Below, piece by piece: positions 22,760 to 35,559 of a stretch of DNA of 64,000 nucleotides. A program made the translations under genes and the position numbers. How positions within the stretch are numbered: position 1 is the first letter of the stretch; each line of letters starts with the position of its first letter. The stretch is from Neostethus bicornis (taxonomy: Eukaryota; Chordata; Actinopteri; Atheriniformes; Phallostethidae): the NCBI GenBank assembly GCA_902685375.1, contig LR738557.1, positions 1,550,001 through 1,614,000 on the forward strand, given 5' to 3'. The notes beneath the pieces were generated by a model. That model saw only the letters and a list, made by a program, of their open reading frames with translations, was not told the DNA's origin and ran no database searches.

Positions 22760-25700
22760 ATGAAGAACTTTTTTCTGCTCGTGCTAATATTAAATGCAGG
22801 TAAAAGGTCAATTCATATATGCTAATTGTCAAATGCTAGATATCTGCCAAAAGAGAACATTTAAGAGTAAAATATTGTGGTAATATGTGTCTGCAAGGTT
22901 AAACTTTATGCTGTGTGTCCGTATTCTCATCAGGTTGTGTAGACCAGGAAAAAAAGACGCAAGCGAACAAGTGGATTCAACTATCCTGTCAGCCAAACAA
23001 AGGAACCTATGAGTACCAGGAAGCTGGCAATGGGCACACACCAAAACCCCCACAAAATTTTCCCCAGTTGATCGTCAAACTTGGTAAAAACATAAAAGAA
23101 GAAAATTGTGGAACAGAATTGCCCTCAGATCAAGTAAAGCTTGTAGTTGGTAAGGTCATTTTTTTTCTTAAATTACTGCTCCTGTTTGAATTAAGAAACA
23201 CTGAAACTTAGAATTTAATTTTGTTAATTCAGATACACACACATCTATATGTGTATCAATACATACTGACATAAAATATATTTGAGTTCCGGGTGGAACA
23301 TTTGCATGTTCTCCCTATGTATGCGAGGGTTTTCTCCAAGTACTCCAGTTTCCTCCCACCCTCCAAAACCATGCACTTGCATGTGTGAATGGTTATGTGT
23401 GTATGGCTCTGCAACAAACTGGCGACCTGTTCGGGGTGTAGCCTGTCTCTCGTCTGATATCAGCCAGGATAGGCTCCGGCACCATTTGGAATAAGTGTTT
23501 CAGAAGTCTAAACTATGCAGAAATACAGTATAAATTTCTCAGATATCACATAGAGCATTTCACCATGATGCTTACTCATTAATAAACCTCTCTCTATTGC
23601 CCTCATGACCAGGTCACAAAACACTGATAAACTCCTTTTACCTCCACATAGTTGCATACATTGTTATTTCATTTAGGATAGATTTGCCTCGCCCCATATG
23701 TAAGTTATTTGAAGATAAAATTCTTTGATCTCCTCACTAATAGTGTCCAGCCTGAGCTGTTGGGTTTTTTTTTTTTTTGGTATTAGCTTTTTACTTTTTA
23801 CATTCGTTTTAATTGCATTTGTAATAAAATTTACCAAAAAAATACATGAAAATCTATTTATTATAATAATTGCGTTTATGCAATATACTATAATAAGACA
23901 TGATTAGTTATGCAAATGATTGCATGCTTTATTTGTCCCACAGCGACTCTTTCTTCACTGTATTTTCAGATAAAGAAAATGTGAAAAGTAAACAAACTGC
24001 ATTTAAATCAACTAAAACTACAATCAAATGTGATCACAAGAAGTACAACGTTACATTTTTCTGCAAAGAAGATAAAAATCAAACATGTGAGAACCTTATT
24101 GGAGCAGGTTCATTTTCAAATTCAGAGGAGCAATTCACTCTCACGAAGACAAGCAGTGGTTTTAGTCTGTTCATCAATGAGGTTTTCTCACATCATGGTG
24201 GTTTTTACTGGTGTGGAGCAAAAAAAACAGACACATATGATGTATTTATTAAGCAACTAATAGTTATAGGTGAGTAATTCAGCCGTTCAGCATCTTCAAA
24301 TAATAAAGAAAAAGAAAATACATTTTAAAAAATGATAACACTTGGTTGAAAAATCAAAACTTCTTTTCCAGATATCCGTGTTTTTGACAAATCCGCTGTT
24401 GTTGGACAGGACCTCGTATACTATTGTAAATATAAAGTCCAGAAATCCACAGTATTCATCTGTAAAGGAGAAGATTCATCCACATGTCAACATCTTATTA
24501 ACACAACAAAATCTGACATGAATCCAAGATTTTCCCTGAGTCATGATGTAGCCAAAAAAAACCTAACTATCACACTAAAGGGGGTGACGGTCGCCGATGC
24601 TGGGACGTACTGGTGTGGATCAGAAAGTACTGATACACAACACAGTGATGCATTGTTCCACAAAATGACCCTGAAAGTTGGTGAGTATTCTGTGGTTTTA
24701 ATTTCCCTAAGATTAAATGAACTTTTAGAGCTGTAAACATGAACATTTTAGAATAAAACAAATGTAATGGAACATCTTAAAATTGACTGATAAGCAGCAG
24801 TGTGTCTGTTGCCTCATCTTTCCTATTATTTCCGTACTCTTGACTGATAAAGCTCTGCTTATGTGACATTAAGCCACAGTATCTGACTTGATGATAACTT
24901 ATGTATTTATTGCAACAAAAGTTTTGATTTTGATTGGAATACGTACATTTTGCACATTAATTAGGCTTTGATTTATAGAACAGTGTGATACATCCCCAAC
25001 TGGATTATTCTTTTCAAGCAAAACATTCTTTGTGTCTGATATTAATTTGCTATCAATATGATCATCTTAATCAATAATCTAAAAGCCTTTTAGTTTGTAC
25101 TTTTTATCAAACCAACTTTTTTTCTCTGTACATCCGTTTTCTTTGCCGAAATTCCAATTCCAATGTTTTTCTTTTACCATGTGTGTAGAAAGTGGTTCTC
25201 ACACTGCAACCTACCTGGTTGTTGTAGTACCATTTTCGATTCTGCAGCTCTTGATGATGATCACAACATTCCTTCTATACAAACGTAAGTTCACCATTTC
25301 TGTAAATGACTTAAATCTACCAATGACATTTTTTTTTGTATCAAGTATCAGTCAAAATTGTGGACACATCCTCATGTTCATAAGCAAACAGCATTTCTGT
25401 CCAAACCTTGCAGTGATATTATGCATGCCATGGCCTTCTCTATGGTAAACCAAAACAGGAAAACATTTACATGAATTATTATTTGCCCTAGGCTAACAAG
25501 AATAAACTGAACAGAGAAATATTATCAACTATGATGAGTGAAGGACTTAAAATATTTCAGTTCTTTTAAACAAATGCTTATTACACTTTATTACACTTTA
25601 TTTTGTATCCTTCTTTTCTAACAGGATTTTCACGCCTGAAAAATAAAACAAGTATAGACGAAGTACAACATCCCAGAGAGGTTAGTCAATGGTTTTCTGG

Positions 25701-26645
25701 AATGAGATTTTTTTAGCATGTTACTGTATCGTGGAGTGAGGTTACGGGGAGAGGAGATAAAGAAAGTAGAAGATTTTAAGTACTTAGGATCAACATTCCA
25801 GAGCAATGTGGAGAGTGTGGAAAACAGGTGAAGAACAGTGTGCAGGCAGGCTGGAATGGATGGAGAAAAGTATCAGGTGTGATGTGTGATAGAAGAGTTT
25901 CAGCTAAAATGAAAGGGAAAGTGTACAAAACCGTGGTGAGACCGGCCATGCTGTTTGGTCTAGAGCCAGTGGCACTGAGGAAAATACAGGAAAAAGAGAT
26001 GGAAGTAGCAGAGATGGAGATGCTGAGGACCAGGATGGACAGGATTTGAAATGAGTAAATCAGTGGAACAGCACATGTTTGAGATTTTGGAGATAAAGTC
26101 AGAGAGGCCAGACTGAGATGGTTTGGACATGTGCAGAGGAGAGAGAGAGTACATCAGCAGAAAGATGCTGGGTTTGGAACAACCAGGAAAGAGGCCTAGG
26201 GGAAGACCAAAGAGGAGGTTCATGGATACAGTGAAGGAAGACAGTGAGATAGTTGGCGTGACCGAAGAGGACGCAGCTGATGGGGTTAGACGGAAGAAAC
26301 TGACTTGCTGTGGTGACCCCTGAAGAAAAATGCCGAAAGGAGAGGAAGAAGAAGTTGGACATATTGTTGAACATAAACAAAAGCGATCCAATTTCTATAA
26401 TTTTTCTTTTTTTTCTTTCTTGGAAGGACCATGTTTACGAGGAGATACAAAGCCAGCTCTTAATTGCAGAGCCAGAAAATGCTCCTTTCGACACCGCAGC
26501 TCGAACCTCAACCAACGAGCCTGAGCCTCTGTGTTATGCTACAATCAACTTCCACAGGGGTGAGGTTGAGAATGTGGTCCTTCAACCAAGCGACTCTTCG
26601 TGCATCTATGCAAGCGTGAGGAAACTCCAATCACCTCCACCATGA
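22760..26645 (+). CDS. Receptor A: CD300/pIgR-like transmembrane receptor with ITIM (411 aa)
   Basis: Coding exons: 22760-22799, 22934-23149, 23970-24269, 24372-24680, 25189-25284, 25625-25680, 26427-26645. All borders are GT-AG and phases agree. Order: signal peptide (MKNFFLLVLILNA); a short Cys-bearing N-terminal exon of ~72 residues; V domain 1 (TTIKC, FFCK...TC, GGFYWCG); V domain 2 (YYCKY, FICKGEDSSTC, DAGTYWCG); a transmembrane segment (ATYLVVVVPF...MMITTFLLYK); and a tail with HVYEEI, LCYATI and CIYASV. The extra Cys pair besides the canonical B-F pair is typical of CD300/pIgR V domains. LCYATI fits the ITIM consensus (I/V/L/S)xYxx(I/V/L), so an inhibitory role through SHP phosphatases is inferred. 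In V1 the usual Asp of DxGxYWC is His (SHHGGFYWC). Likely expressed on leukocytes. The ligand is unknown. Fish annotations call such genes CMRF35-like or pIgR-like. Confidence 0.85.
23281..23515 (+). repeat. Ubiquitous fish repeat in receptor A intron 2
   Basis: Blocks TTTGCATGTTCTCCCTATG, CCTCCCACCCTCCAAAACCATG and CTGGCGACCTGTTCGGGGTG, then AGGATAGGCTCCGGCACC. Non-coding, within an intron. Confidence 0.7.
25720..26345 (+). mobile_element. RTE-type retrotransposon fragment in receptor A intron 6
   Basis: It reads GWNGWRKVSGVMCDRRVSAKMKGKVYKTVVRPAMLFGLEPVALRK (with breaks), RMDRI, LGLEQPGKRPRGRPKRRFMDTV, and GVTEEDAADGVRRKKLTCCGDP, then a GAAGAAGAAG tail. It is 5' truncated and same-stranded with the host gene. 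Its 3' end is about 80 bp upstream of the last exon's acceptor. Confidence 0.8.
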
Positions 26646-26899
26646 ATTAAATCAAAATCTTTACTGAATGATTGCACAGCAGCCAAAAAGGGAATAATCC
26701 CCTGCACAGCATTCATTTCTGAAACCCTTTGTCTATCCCCTTTGTCTAAACCCTTTGTCACAAAGCTACACAAAGAGACAGACAACAAATCTCATGCACA
26801 CTCACATCCAGGTGCAATTTAAACTGATCAAAAAGTCCTATGTGCAGGGTTTTGGATTTTTTTTTTTTTTTTTGTATTTTCTATTTGACATATAATGAG

Positions 26900-26905
26900 A
26901 ATAAA
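26900..26905 (+). terminator. Candidate poly(A) signal of receptor A
   Basis: AATAAA, 255 bases after the stop codon and downstream of a T-rich run. Position and motif are plausible, but there is no transcript evidence. Confidence 0.5.
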
Positions 26906-28012
26906 CTTTTTTGTTGTTGTTGGCTTTTATGTTACTATTAGGCGCCGTGTATCATGAGTTCCTTCTAAATGTTGCCTGCGAAGTTTCTGCCAAGGTGCAG
27001 AAATGCCTTCCTTTTTATCCTTGAGGTTAACAGAATTTACCACCACCTGCTTCCTTCACTCTTTCTTTTTAACAACACAACAACTGGGTTCCTCATTTTG
27101 CTTTTTTTTTGTGTGTGTGTAGCAGAACAACAGCTGATGAACTGCTTTAAACCAATTCAGACCCCATTCTTTGTGATACAATTGTTATTTCAAATTGTTC
27201 CTCCGAATCAATTAAGTAAATACGTTAAAGTGAAAAATTCAAATACAAAATTCAGTTACTGTAAAAGTGTGCATGTATGTTTGTGTGTGTCTCATTCAAT
27301 TCAATAGACTTTTATTTGTACAACTCCATGTCACAAAACAATTGTTTCAATGGGCTTGTCATAGCAAATTCATTGATGAATCCGAGGTCAAATAAACTCC
27401 TGGCTTTTTCCTAGGAACTGTGAGGTTAGACGCCACAAGCTATCCCAGCTTACAGTATTACAGAAGGGAAGTGGGGCAAACCCCAAACAGGTCACCAGTC
27501 TGACGTACAGCAAGAAAGTTGATGCAACACAAATAACGTAATTTAATGTACATATAAAATAAGGATTTTTTTTAAAAAAAAACTTGTTTTTAATATTTTC
27601 TCAAAATGAATTATTTTGTGTGAAGTAACTAATTAAAAAATGACTGATTGTTTCATTTAACTTGATAAATACATTTTCTCAATTTAACTTTTCTTATTTT
27701 TATGTGTATTGAGATGTAAAGGGTTTTTTTTTTCTTACTGGATTATTCACTTTTTTAGTGAACAGTGAAACAGGAAGTGAAAACACAAGTACCTACTCTT
27801 TACTCAATAAACTTTTTAGTGTCCAATTCTTGATAGTTTCTTTCAGGTTTAGAGTAGAATAGACCACTTGCCCAAAAATTATAGGGATGGATATTATTAT
27901 AGGTCGTGGGAGCACAATAAAAAAAGCAAGAGCAAATTGGAATCAGCTTTTAGTAGTTATTTAATAAGAGAATAGTCAAATTAGTTAAGAACAGTCAATT
28001 TAGTGAGGAATA
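26906..28012. other. Intergenic between receptors A and B, nothing recognised
   Basis: AT-rich, no exon seen. A short TG-rich run lies near 27110-27120. Confidence 0.4.
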
Positions 28013-28385
28013 TTGAAATGTATTAGAACTGTGGCCTCACAGCAAGAAGGTCAGGGGTTTGAGTGCCAGGTGGGGACAAGGCTTGGAACACTGGCCTTAC
28101 AGTATGGAGTTTGCATGTTCTCCCCGTGTATGCGTGGGTTTCCTCTGGGTCCTCTGGTTTCCACCCTCCAAAAACATGCATGTAAGGTTGATTGGCCGCT
28201 ACAAAATTGCCCCCAGGAATGAGTGTGTGCATTTATGGCTGTATGTGTGTGGCCCCGCGGCAGACCAGCGACCTGTTCGGGGTGTACCCTCCCCCTTGCC
28301 TGAAATCAGCCAGGATGGCCTCCGGCACCCCTTGCAAGCCCATTAGGGCTTGATGGTTAAGAAGATTAACGAATGAATGAATGCT
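28013..28385 (+). repeat. Ubiquitous fish interspersed repeat, good copy
   Basis: Best plus-strand copy in the window. GTGGCCTCACAGCAAGAAGG is followed by GGTTTGAGTGCC, TATGGAGTTTGCATGTTCTC, CACCCTCCAAAAACATGCATG, GATTGGCCGCTACAAAATTG, CCAGCGACCTGTTCGGGG, CAGCCAGGATGGCCTCCGGC and an AACGAATGAATGAATG tail. Confidence 0.8.
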
Positions 28386-28763
28386 AAAAATAATTTGGGG
28401 AGTGCTTCAGCACTTCTAAATTGGTCTAAACACGTCCATAATCATGACAACAAAGAGTATGTGAAAAAGTAGTATTTCTTGAAATTATACTGTAACACAT
28501 CAGAAGCAACGCAAAAATTATGCACAAAGTAAAATGAAGAGAAAAGTAGGTCTGGAAAATAATTGATCCTAAAGCCTAATATTTTAGACAATTTTTAGCA
28601 GAAAGAAAAAAAGAAAAACTCTTTCTGCTTCTTCGTAAAATCTTTGCTACAAAAATGAAGAAACACTGGGTGGAGATTAATTTTACACGATACTGTACAG
28701 GAACTCACAAATTTAACCACATCTAATTTTTTTTTCAATATTTGCCAACAACAGACCAACAAG

Positions 28764-31700
28764 ATGAAGAATATTTGGTTGATCCTACTACTAATTACAG
28801 GTATGAATATGCCTACTCATTTATTTCATTATTAACATTTTCATTCAGATCATAAACTTTACGCTTTTGGAATTGTAAAAAGTTCAATGTTTGAAATACT
28901 TTTTTTTTAACTTGTGAGGTCGATAAAGTATTCTGATTGATTCTGATAGTGAACAAGAATGATGCAACAAGAGTTTTAAAAACATCTGTTACCACAAAAC
29001 CCATGAAAAATGCTGAACCCTTGAAGGAGATAATCAAAACCAAACTTTTACATAACTTTTTAAATAACAAAAAAGTTACAGCCTGTTTTTTGGGTGTTTA
29101 TACAATTTAATGATGATAAAGATGACGACAACAAAGAATATGAATTGATAACAGTAATGAAGACTAATATGTTGGTATCATTTACAGTTGACATGTTTCT
29201 GTTGATGATAAATTTTGATCTTACATTTGATGATTCAAGAATTTATTTTGCCAGGGAAACTAAAAATGCAGTTTTTACATAATTCAACTGAATTGTTTCT
29301 CAAGTACCATGGAATTATAAACTCATTTGTCACATTCCGATAATAAAATTCACATTTTTAAAGTTTGATCAATAATGTGTATGAAAATAGTTTGAAGCCC
29401 TTGGAATACCGAGTAAGTGCATCACATGACAAAAAAAGTCAGGATTTACTGAATAATACAAAACTGCTAACCAAGCAAATGCAAACCAAACAGAGATTTT
29501 AATTATTCTTCAGTTCCATACAAACTCACAATTGTTACCAACTTGGCTGATAGTGCTGAGCAAACGGAAAGAAATCTATACAACCAATTTCCTAATTTAT
29601 GAAGCAATATTGAGACAGGATGTGTGAAAACAGTGATCACAAGTTACCAGCTCCAGATCTGTTTTGTAATCTTAAACTTAAAGATTTAAATGCAGTAAGG
29701 AGTCATCTTGTAGTATGTGCACATTTTGTTTTTGAGTTCTTTTCAGTCAAGAAATTGTCAAGAAATTGGCAGAATTATGTTATCAAGATTCAAAGTTTTA
29801 TGTGTTCCAGCTTGGGTCTTTGAAAAAACTGATGACCTCTTCATCTACGTATGTATGGCAATCGCTGCTTTTTGCCACCAATATTGCTGGATCACTACAC
29901 TGTGACCCAGGTTTGGAAAACCAGCTTTGAAAACGAGCAAAGAATAAATAGAATTGATTCATATCTTTAAGGACTGAGAGGGAAGAAACTACACTTCAAT
30001 TCCAAATAATTGTTTTGATATAAAAAAGAAATGTGGCGTGGCTGCAACAAATGAAAAATACACATAAATTTGAAAAAATGTTACAAAATTTTTTTTCCCG
30101 ATTAAAGTATACTGTACCTCTTAAGGAAAAATACCTGATCAGTTCAGACTGATTCAGGTATCTTTGAGAACTTCAGGTAAGGTCAAGAAAGGTCTTGATG
30201 ATCGAACACTAGTATTTTTTTTTTAAATAAGGAGATTTAAAAATCATTGTGTTTCTCTTTCTAAACTCAATTTAATGAGGGCCGTTACATCTGCTTGATC
30301 ATCGTTCACCAGCTAAGAAGCTAGACTGGTTACGGATAGCAAGACATTTATGTCAGCAAAACAAGATCAAGATAAATGAGACGTAGGCGAGTTATCTAGA
30401 CATATTTCCATGTGCACCATCAACAAAAAACACTGCTTATATATTTATATGCTCATTTAAATGAAGAACTTTCCCAAGCAACAGCAACTGTATTTTCACT
30501 CAACTAATTTCAGCATCTTTGATCAACAAAATAAAGAGTTTTCTTGTGTTGATCATATTTTTTTTTACCAATATACATATGTATCTGTTTTCTGAAACAG
30601 CAGAGAAACTAAAACACAGCAGTTTTCAACAGGTTGTGATCTCGATAAAAAAAATAGATGTGAAAACAGGGTAGAATTCACCTGCAAGCCGTCAACAACA
30701 GCTCGCCAGTCAAAGCCTGTTAAGAATATCCCCACCGTCATCATCCTAAACTCAATGACGTGCGAGGAGAAGAAAAAAATGGGTATGTTCTTTTGCATTT
30801 GAATTTTTTAATTTCTAAATATAATGTGTGTAAATATTTTTTAAATATGTGTGTGATATTTTTTCTGTTCTCAACAAAAGGGTGTCCAAGACCTAACAAT
30901 AAAACTGCGTACAGAACAGCTGAAACTACCATCAAATGTGACAAAAAGGGAATGTCAAACGTTGAGTTTTTCTGCAAAAACGATAGTTTATCCTGTAAAG
31001 AAATTAACCACACAAAGACAAGCGATGGCTACAGTCTAGCTATCAAGAATGTGTCCTCAGATCATGCTGGTTCCTACTGGTGTGGAGTGAAAGAACGAAA
31101 TAAATACTATGTGTCACTAACAAATCTGACTGTTAAAGGTGAGTACTCCACATTTTCACCATTTTGGAATTGAAGAGATTTTTTTAAAACAAGAACAAAT
31201 ACATTTTTTTTTTCAGAAAATATTTCCAATTTCACAAGGACCGAATTTGCTGGACAAAATATTTCATATTATTGTAAATATGGAAAGCGTGAGTCTCCAA
31301 TATTCATCTGTAAGGGAGAAGATCCAACCACATGTGAGCATCTTGTAAGCACAAAAGTCAGCAAAACTCAACAAAACTCAAAGTTTCTGATTAAGCGGGA
31401 AGTCGGAAATAAAATCAGTATAACAATCAAGGATTTAACAACTGATGATTCAGGAACGTACTGGTGTGGAGCACAAAGAGTGGGGAATGATCCCGAAGAA
31501 TTTTTCAACAAAATGATACTAAATGTTGGTAAGCCCATTTTGATTGCTATTTGAAAGCTTAGGAGAATCAGAACTCCAAAGTGTTTCAAGCTCTCAATTA
31601 AGGGCTTGAAACACCCATAATTGGGTGTATGGCTGAATGTCAGTCAAAGTGGGCTGACGAGAAAGAAAAATTCTACTTACAAAACAAAATTTCCATTTGT

Positions 31701-34079
31701 GCCACTCATTGTAGATGCTGTTTGCTAGTTTGGGCCATTTAGCTATCACATGTTCAATCAACAAGGCTGAAATACACTTGACATCTTTATATCCCTTACA
31801 TAACTTTGACTCTCCCAGTCAGTAAGATAATGACTGAAATGTGATTCATTGAATGGTTTAATGTAAAAATTCATCTGTGGGCAGCACCAGAGAAGTTCTG
31901 AAAGGAAATGGTCAGACCATTGGAGAGATTAAAATTAATAACAAAATAATTGACATCAGTCTGTGAAACAGGATTTTTAGTAGGTCGCTAGTTATTTGTG
32001 TTTCCCTTTTCAAAACCACACAGACCACAAATTTTAATGTTAAGAGTTGTAAAGCACAAAGGCACTCTTTGTGGTCCTCGCCTCCTTATGTAGGCACTCT
32101 CATTCATAAGGGCTAGTCCTTTTCAATACACCTTGACATTGTGTTTCTGTTTTGGTAGTCACTGGTTAGCGCTTTGGGATTTTTTCTTAAAATGTAAGGC
32201 GTATTACAAATAAAATGTATTATTATTATAAGTTAGAAATAAGGCTGGTTTCAAAGTTTTTTAAAAAAGTGATGCAACTGGTATTGCATTGATAAATCTA
32301 GACTTAATGACTGGATTGCTCATCTTGTAAGTCCGGTTTGGTTTTGACATTTGTGAATGCATTCAAATTTGTTTAAAGAAGAGTTTACTTTCCCTTTCAG
32401 AAACTAGATCACCTACATCACCTGCTCCTTCAGAAAACTTAACTTCTACGCAAGCTGAAGAAAGAAATGGTAAAGCATGGCTTTAAATGAGAGCTCTTTT
32501 GGTGTCAGACATGTACCATTGAACCAACAACCTCGTCTATCAGACTGTCACCTATCTAAAAGTACAGACTAAAAATGTAAATGATGTCCGAGGCATACAA
32601 TTCAGTCTTTTTATTGCTTACTATGCATTCATCACTTCAGAAAATGAGACCGCGCTGCTCAGTCCTCCACAGTTCAGTGGTGGTATTCTTATCATCACTA
32701 CATTCTAATGTTTTGCATTGCACTTGGTGAAGTAAGGCTTGTCTGCAGCTGGTTATAAGTCAAACCCATTCCATCAGTTGCCAATCTTGAATAAAAGCAG
32801 ATTGTGAACATTTTGATGAACAAAAATTTTTTAGCTAGATTTGTCTCTTCAGATGGTATCTCACCATAGTTCCACTCTGGAATACACTGAGTTTTTATAA
32901 GCCCATTCTTTTTGAAATCTTTTTGAAATTGTCAACGTGTCCATGGAAGCCATTGCAACAACTTTTGCAGATTATTTGAATGAGAAAGTGGGTGGTTTTA
33001 GTTAACATGGTACAACAATGATCCTTAAATGGTTTTTGTTTTGTATTTTGCAGGTTCTTTGGAAGCATCCTACTTTTTGATTGTTGGTGCGGTTTGTGTG
33101 ATATTGATGCTAACTGCAGCCTTCATTATTTTCTACAAACGTAAAACATTTTTTAAAACATATACATTTAAATACATATTCCTTTCATATGTAAAGCATG
33201 TATTGAATTCTTTTTAACCTATAAGCAAATCAATGTCTGACATACATCTTTTGTATCTAGGTTTCAGATTATTTTTAATAGTACAGCAGACTTTATTGAT
33301 ATGCTTTTTATTTTCTGAAGATACACACACAGACTTTCTGTAGGGAAAAAAAATCATTGTAGCACAAGCATTACATTTTCATAACTGTCACTGATTATGT
33401 TACGGTTGGGGCTGGGGTCTGCTTGACTGGGACAGAGATTATAACAACATCAAGATCTCACAATAGAACTTAATCAGTCCACTGTTCTACAGAAAATGAT
33501 TGTGTCAATACATGACTTTTTACCTGACAGGTATATTTTTAATGTTTCATTTATTTCTGACAGGATTATCAAAGTCAAACAACAATCAAAAGCAAAAAGC
33601 ACAGCAGCCACAAGAGGTGTGTACAAGATTTTTGAGAGCTGTTGATTTAAGGGTGATAGCTAACTGAAAACTCAGAGAATTTAAGTGATTCCTTTCAACA
33701 ATGGAGGATGTATAACTTAAGTAGACAACACATACAGTATCTATATATTTGAAATTGTTAAATATGTTTTGTTTTTTTTATTCTGACTTGGAAGGATTGT
33801 GTCTATGAGGAGATCCAAGATAACTTCTGGAGACCAGAGAAGATCAATGCATTCACCATCTACACCACTGCAAAGATGCCCATGACGGAACCCGAATTAG
33901 TGTCTCACCCTGAAATCAATCTGGAACCCAGGCCATCTGATGCAACGAATGTGGATTTTGACCCCTCTTCTTCCTCTTGTCTGTACTCTACTTTGAATGC
34001 CAGCCAAAATCCAACTGAGCCAGAGCTCATCAGTGGCACCGATTGCTTTCCCAACATAGAAGAGCCAATCAAAGCATAA
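28764..34079 (+). CDS. Receptor B: CD300/pIgR-like transmembrane receptor, ITIM Tyr replaced by His (416 aa)
   Basis: Coding exons: 28764-28800, 30633-30782, 30881-31138, 31217-31528, 32401-32469, 33054-33140, 33564-33616, 33795-34079, all phase-compatible. Order: signal peptide MKNIWLILLLIT; short N-terminal Cys exon (~50 residues, GCDL...RCENRVEFTC...TC); V1 (TTIKC, FFCK, SLSC, DHAGSYWCG); V2 (YYCKY, FICKGEDPTTC, DSGTYWCG); a Ser/Thr/Pro/Glu stalk exon absent from A and C; transmembrane (YFLIVGAVCVILMLTAAFIIFY); a basic KSNNNQKQKAQQ segment; and a tail. Tail tyrosines are CVYEEI, TIYTTA and CLYSTL. The position of the ITIM in A and C reads LVSHPEI, with His for Tyr. A further phase-1 exon at 32640-32680 is possible but its donor is weak. 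Signalling through CLYSTL or CVYEEI cannot be excluded. Confidence 0.85.
28801..30632 (+). other. Intron 1 of receptor B, nothing recognised
   Basis: 1.8 kb of AT-rich sequence. The acceptor chosen is TTTTCAACAG/GT at 30632/30633. A nearer AG at about 30600 would lead into a stop within the exon. Confidence 0.6.
32165..32230 (+). mobile_element. L2-type LINE 3' tail in receptor B intron 4
   Basis: GCTTTGGGATTTTTTCTTAAAATGTAAGGCGTATTACAAATAAAATGTATTATTATTAT is nearly the same as the 3' end of the L2 fragment at 19.42-19.48 kb. Only the tail is present (extreme 5' truncation). Confidence 0.75.
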
Positions 34080-34418
34080 AAAAACCTTAATCATTCAAAT
34101 TTACAAGTCTTTTATTTCTTAAATATAATTTTATCTTATCATGTTTTTGATTGAACCAAAAACTTCTAGAGATTCCTGTTCTACAACATGAGTTTAGAAA
34201 GAATAATTTTAAAATTGCCATATTGTTGTCTGGGATTTTCTTTTGGAAATAGATTTGCAGTTTTGTTGTGTGTATTTTTTTTAGGTTGTACAAACCTTTT
34301 TAGTATTTTTGATGAACTTTTGTAAATAATTTCTCATGAAAACCCATGTAAACATTGCACTCTAAAGGAAACAAGACAATATGGTTGCCATTTTAACCTT
34401 GACCAAAAAAAAGGGTTG

Positions 34419-34424
34419 AATAAA
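34419..34424 (+). terminator. Candidate poly(A) signal of receptor B
   Basis: AATAAA 340 bases after the stop codon. Confidence 0.5.
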
Positions 34425-35394
34425 GATTTGAAAAAAAAAGTGCTTTCACTGGGATGTTGGTTTCCGACGTTACGAGCTGAGCTCGATGGTACCCAACGTA
34501 AAAATAAATAAATAAATAATTAATACCTGCAGGTTTTTACAGTGAAGGAAGACATGAAGATAGTTGGTGTGACCGAAGAGGATGCAGCAGATAGGGCTAG
34601 ATGGAAAAAACTGACTTGCTGTGGTGACCCCTGAAGGGAAATGCCGAAAAGAAGAAGAAAGTTTTTAGAGGAGGCAGACTTGCCTTTTGGCGGATGCAGA
34701 TTTTCCTTTGATTGTTCAGATTTATCACCATCTTTTTTCACCATCAAAATTACAGGTGTCATAGAATAGTAACATAAAATTCTTCTAACAAGTTTTGGAC
34801 GAAGCACAAGCTTGAAAAATGAAGATCTTTATTATCATTTGACTACCTAAACTCTGCAAACAAAGGTAAGGTAAACAAAGTTTAGCAAATTCACACCCAT
34901 TTTTAAGAAAAACAATGTTTTCTAAAACTCCAGTGAAAGTGTGGATTTGGCCAACGCTTTGGTATGCATTTTAACGTGGACAATGGTAAGCTTTGCAAAT
35001 ATGACAAGGGACAGAAGGTCTCTGGATTGAAAGGGAGTTAGAAAACTACTGTCACCTAAAAAAATATTAATAATGAAATTGGATTTTCCTTTAGACAAAT
35101 TACCAGCAAAATTTGGAATGAAGAAGTTTGGAGTCCAAGGAGAGCATCTAGTGCCAGTGTCTGCCTAATTCAAAGTTTCATTGGGCAAAGTAAAAAATAG
35201 CCAGTATAATGGATTCAAAGGCCTTTGCATCATTTTAATGTACCCAACAACAAAATGCTGATTGAAATGAAAATGGTCAATTGCTGTGATGTGAAACCTG
35301 ACATTTTAAAGCGGAAAAACCAGGAAAGAAAATGAACTGAAACTTTTGATAAATGTGACCAAAGGATAATTAAAGGCAGTTTGTGATTTTGATT
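34425..35394 (+). mobile_element. Intergenic with a short RTE tail fragment (34535-34660)
   Basis: From 34535 the sequence GTGAAGGAAGACATGAAGATAGTTGGTGTGACC... runs to CTTGCTGTGGTGACCCCTGAAG and AGAAGAAGAAAG. This is the last ~120 bases of the RTE family. An (AAAT)n run precedes it at 34500-34520. The rest of the interval shows nothing recognisable. Confidence 0.65.
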
Positions 35395-35490
35395 CTTTTC
35401 CAAGCCTTGTCTAACCCAGGACTCAAACCCCCAACCTTCTTGCTGTGAGGCCACTGTGGTAACCAGTGCGCCACTGCGCGATTTGGCTGA
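35395..35490 (-). repeat. Ubiquitous fish repeat, 5' fragment
   Basis: On the minus strand: GCGCAGTGGCGCACTGGTTACC, CACAGTGGCCTCACAGCAAG, AAGGTTGGGGGTTTGAGTCC. The remainder of the repeat is absent. Confidence 0.65.
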
Positions 35491-35559
35491 ATTGCTTTAG
35501 CTAAAGGTCATACTTTGTCAACGTTCTGTTGCGGGAGGTTATACATTTAAGTGAATACA

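Noticed and set aside
30601..30640. Acceptor after CTGAAACAG for receptor B exon 2
   Set aside because: It leads to an in-frame stop within about 25 codons. The AG at 30632 gives an open, phase-matching exon that aligns with A and C.
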